7,855 nucleotides of DNA from contig JAQCLA010000114.1 of assembly GCA_027592105.1 (NCBI GenBank), positions 1-7,855 of the forward strand, written 5' to 3'. How positions within the stretch are numbered: position 1 is the stretch's first letter; the number at the start of each line of letters is the position of its first letter. The DNA comes from Pseudomonadota bacterium (GTDB lineage Bacteria > Pseudomonadota > Alphaproteobacteria > Rhodobacterales > Rhodobacteraceae). The notes beneath the pieces are model-generated. The model searched no databases. It was not told where the DNA came from and saw only the letters and a program-made list of their open reading frames with translations. Of the stretch, positions 6,986-7,855 are shown one piece after another. The position numbers and the translations under genes were made by a program.

Positions 6986-7326
6986 TCAGAGCCGCTCGAC
7001 CGTGACCCTGTCGGTGTAAAAGGCGATATGGCCCGCGATCACGGCGGCGGCGGCAATCGGGGTCTCATAGCTCCACGCCGCATCTGGCATATCGCCTGAG
7101 GGCACGCAGACGGTGAAATAGCTGGCCACGCCTTTGCGCGGGCAGGTCGTGGCGCTGGCGGTTTTCTCCAAGAAGGCCATGCCGATATCATCGCGCGGGA
7201 AATAGATGACGGGGGGTAATCACCCTCGGTCAACTCCAGCGCCCGGTCGCTTTCGCCCAAGATCGCCCCGCCTGCGCGCACCACCCATTTGCCGGGGGCA
7301 TTTCGGATCGTGATGTTTTCGGCCAT
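6986..7326 (-). pseudogene. DUF427 family protein, frameshifted
   Basis: This is a small protein of the DUF427 family (PF04248), whose function is not established. The start at 7326 has a good ribosome binding site (AAAGGA, minus strand, 7333-7338). The first 39 residues read MAENITIRNAPGKW, then a stretch ending LELTEGDYPP, typical of the family. The frame then slips at a run of six C (minus strand, 7211-7216) and the original frame continues as unrelated sequence to 7039. In the neighbouring frame the rest of the family is intact: VIYFPRDDIGMAFLEK, CPRKGVASYF, AAWSYE and a final RVTVERL. Adding one C to the run would restore a continuous 113-residue protein of normal length. It may be a true recent pseudogene, a slippage-prone gene or a sequencing error in a homopolymer; the sequence alone cannot decide. 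It lies 75 bp downstream of the M24 peptidase gene on the same strand and may be cotranscribed with it. Confidence 0.85.
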
Positions 7327-7401
7327 ATGCGGTCCTTTCGTGGATTGCTGTCTTTATGTCGGTCACGCGCCCCGATGCCAAGGCGATGTGACAAGGGCAT
7401 G

Positions 7402-7855
7402 TCAGATCGGCGCACAGGCGCGCGACAGCCATTCCCGTGTCGTTATGTCAAGCGCCGGGCCGATCTTGGCCAGAACGCCCGCGTGATAGCTATTGAGCCA
7501 ATCGCGCTCCCACGGGGCGAGCATTTCGGCCACTACCAGCCGCCGGTCGATGGGCGCCCATGTCAGTGTTTCGAAACACAGCATCGCGCGCGCGTCGCCG
7601 CCGGGCAGGGCAGGGGCCGGGGTCACCACGATCAGGTTCTCGATCCGAATGCCAAAGGCTCCCTCGCGGTAATAGCCCGGCTCGTTGGACAAGATCATTC
7701 CCGGCTCGAGCGCAATGGTCGAGACGCGGCTGATGCGTTGTGGCCCCTCATGCACGCCCAGATAGACGCCCACCCCATGGCCCGTACCATGATCGAAATC
7801 GCGCCCTGCCGCCCAAAGCGGCGCGCGCGCCAAAGCATCGAGATGCGCGCCTGCA
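7402..7855 (-). CDS. Xaa-Pro aminopeptidase (M24B family), C-terminal part
   Basis: Aminopeptidase P is a cytosolic di-metal enzyme that removes an N-terminal residue preceding proline. The frame is open to the window edge, so the start lies beyond it; about 150 residues are seen, beginning AGAHLDALARAPLWAAG. HGTGHGVG carries metal ligand His26 (visible numbering) and VHEGP carries active-site His35. Metal ligands Glu58 in SNEPGYY and Glu72 in GIRIENL follow. The two aspartate ligands would lie in the missing part. The last 55 residues (LTWAPIDRRL onward) match the C-terminal extension of the longer, eukaryote-like aminopeptidase P subgroup, not the short E. coli PepP type. The TTG at 7833 is internal, not a start. 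The DUF427 gene follows 75 bp downstream on the same strand. Confidence 0.94.
   Translation of the reverse strand, partial: AGAHLDALARAPLWAAGRDFDHGTGHGVGVYLGVHEGPQRISRVSTIALEPGMILSNEPGYYREGAFGIRIENLIVVTPAPALPGGDARAMLCFETLTWAPIDRRLVVAEMLAPWERDWLNSYHAGVLAKIGPALDITTREWLSRACAPI

Noticed and set aside
7220..7432. Short minus-strand frames over the DUF427 start and the gap to the peptidase gene
   Set aside because: They cross the peptidase stop and the DUF427 ribosome binding site in a different frame and have no recognisable features.

Overview
The window is a GC-rich chromosomal segment that looks like an alphaproteobacterium, most likely a Rhodobacterales/Rhodobacteraceae member. The reasons are the gene order ftsZ - lpxC - bamD - recN (the 3' end of the division/cell-wall cluster), an FtsZ with a very long Pro/Ala/Gln-rich linker ending in IPAFLRRQAN, and a G5/C5 palindromic intergenic element ending in CCCCCGGAGTATTT that resembles a repeat I recall from Rhodobacteraceae genomes.

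Layout. Positions 2-1105 (+) hold the 3' two thirds of ftsZ; the GTPase N-terminus lies left of the window. A strong intrinsic terminator (1124-1153) closes this transcript. A leader of about 230 bp with a possible CtrA-like site precedes lpxC (1384-2301, +), the committed zinc deacetylase of lipid A synthesis. bamD (2435-3319, +), the lipoprotein of the outer-membrane beta-barrel assembly machine, follows after 133 bp. recN (3374-5041, +), an SMC-like DNA repair ATPase, follows after 54 bp. A double-hairpin repeat (about 5046-5095) lies just after the recN stop. Next comes a ClC-family chloride channel/transporter gene (about 5291-6985, +).

The right end is on the minus strand. The C-terminal part of an M24B aminopeptidase P runs off the right edge (7402-7855). 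It is followed in its direction of transcription by a small DUF427 gene (6986-7326) whose reading frame is broken by one missing base in a C6 tract. The DUF427 and ClC genes converge with abutting stop codons, TGA|TCA.

The left genes work together in envelope growth and division: FtsZ places the septum, LpxC sets the rate of LPS synthesis, and BamD helps insert outer-membrane proteins. RecN is a repair passenger that often sits here in alphaproteobacteria. ClC, DUF427 and PepP look like unrelated neighbours beyond the conserved block. I see no mobile element, CRISPR array, tRNA or rRNA, and no convincing undescribed multi-gene system. The points most worth a second look are the DUF427 frameshift, the palindromic repeat after recN, the CtrA-like site before lpxC, and the unusual ion-pathway residues of the ClC protein.
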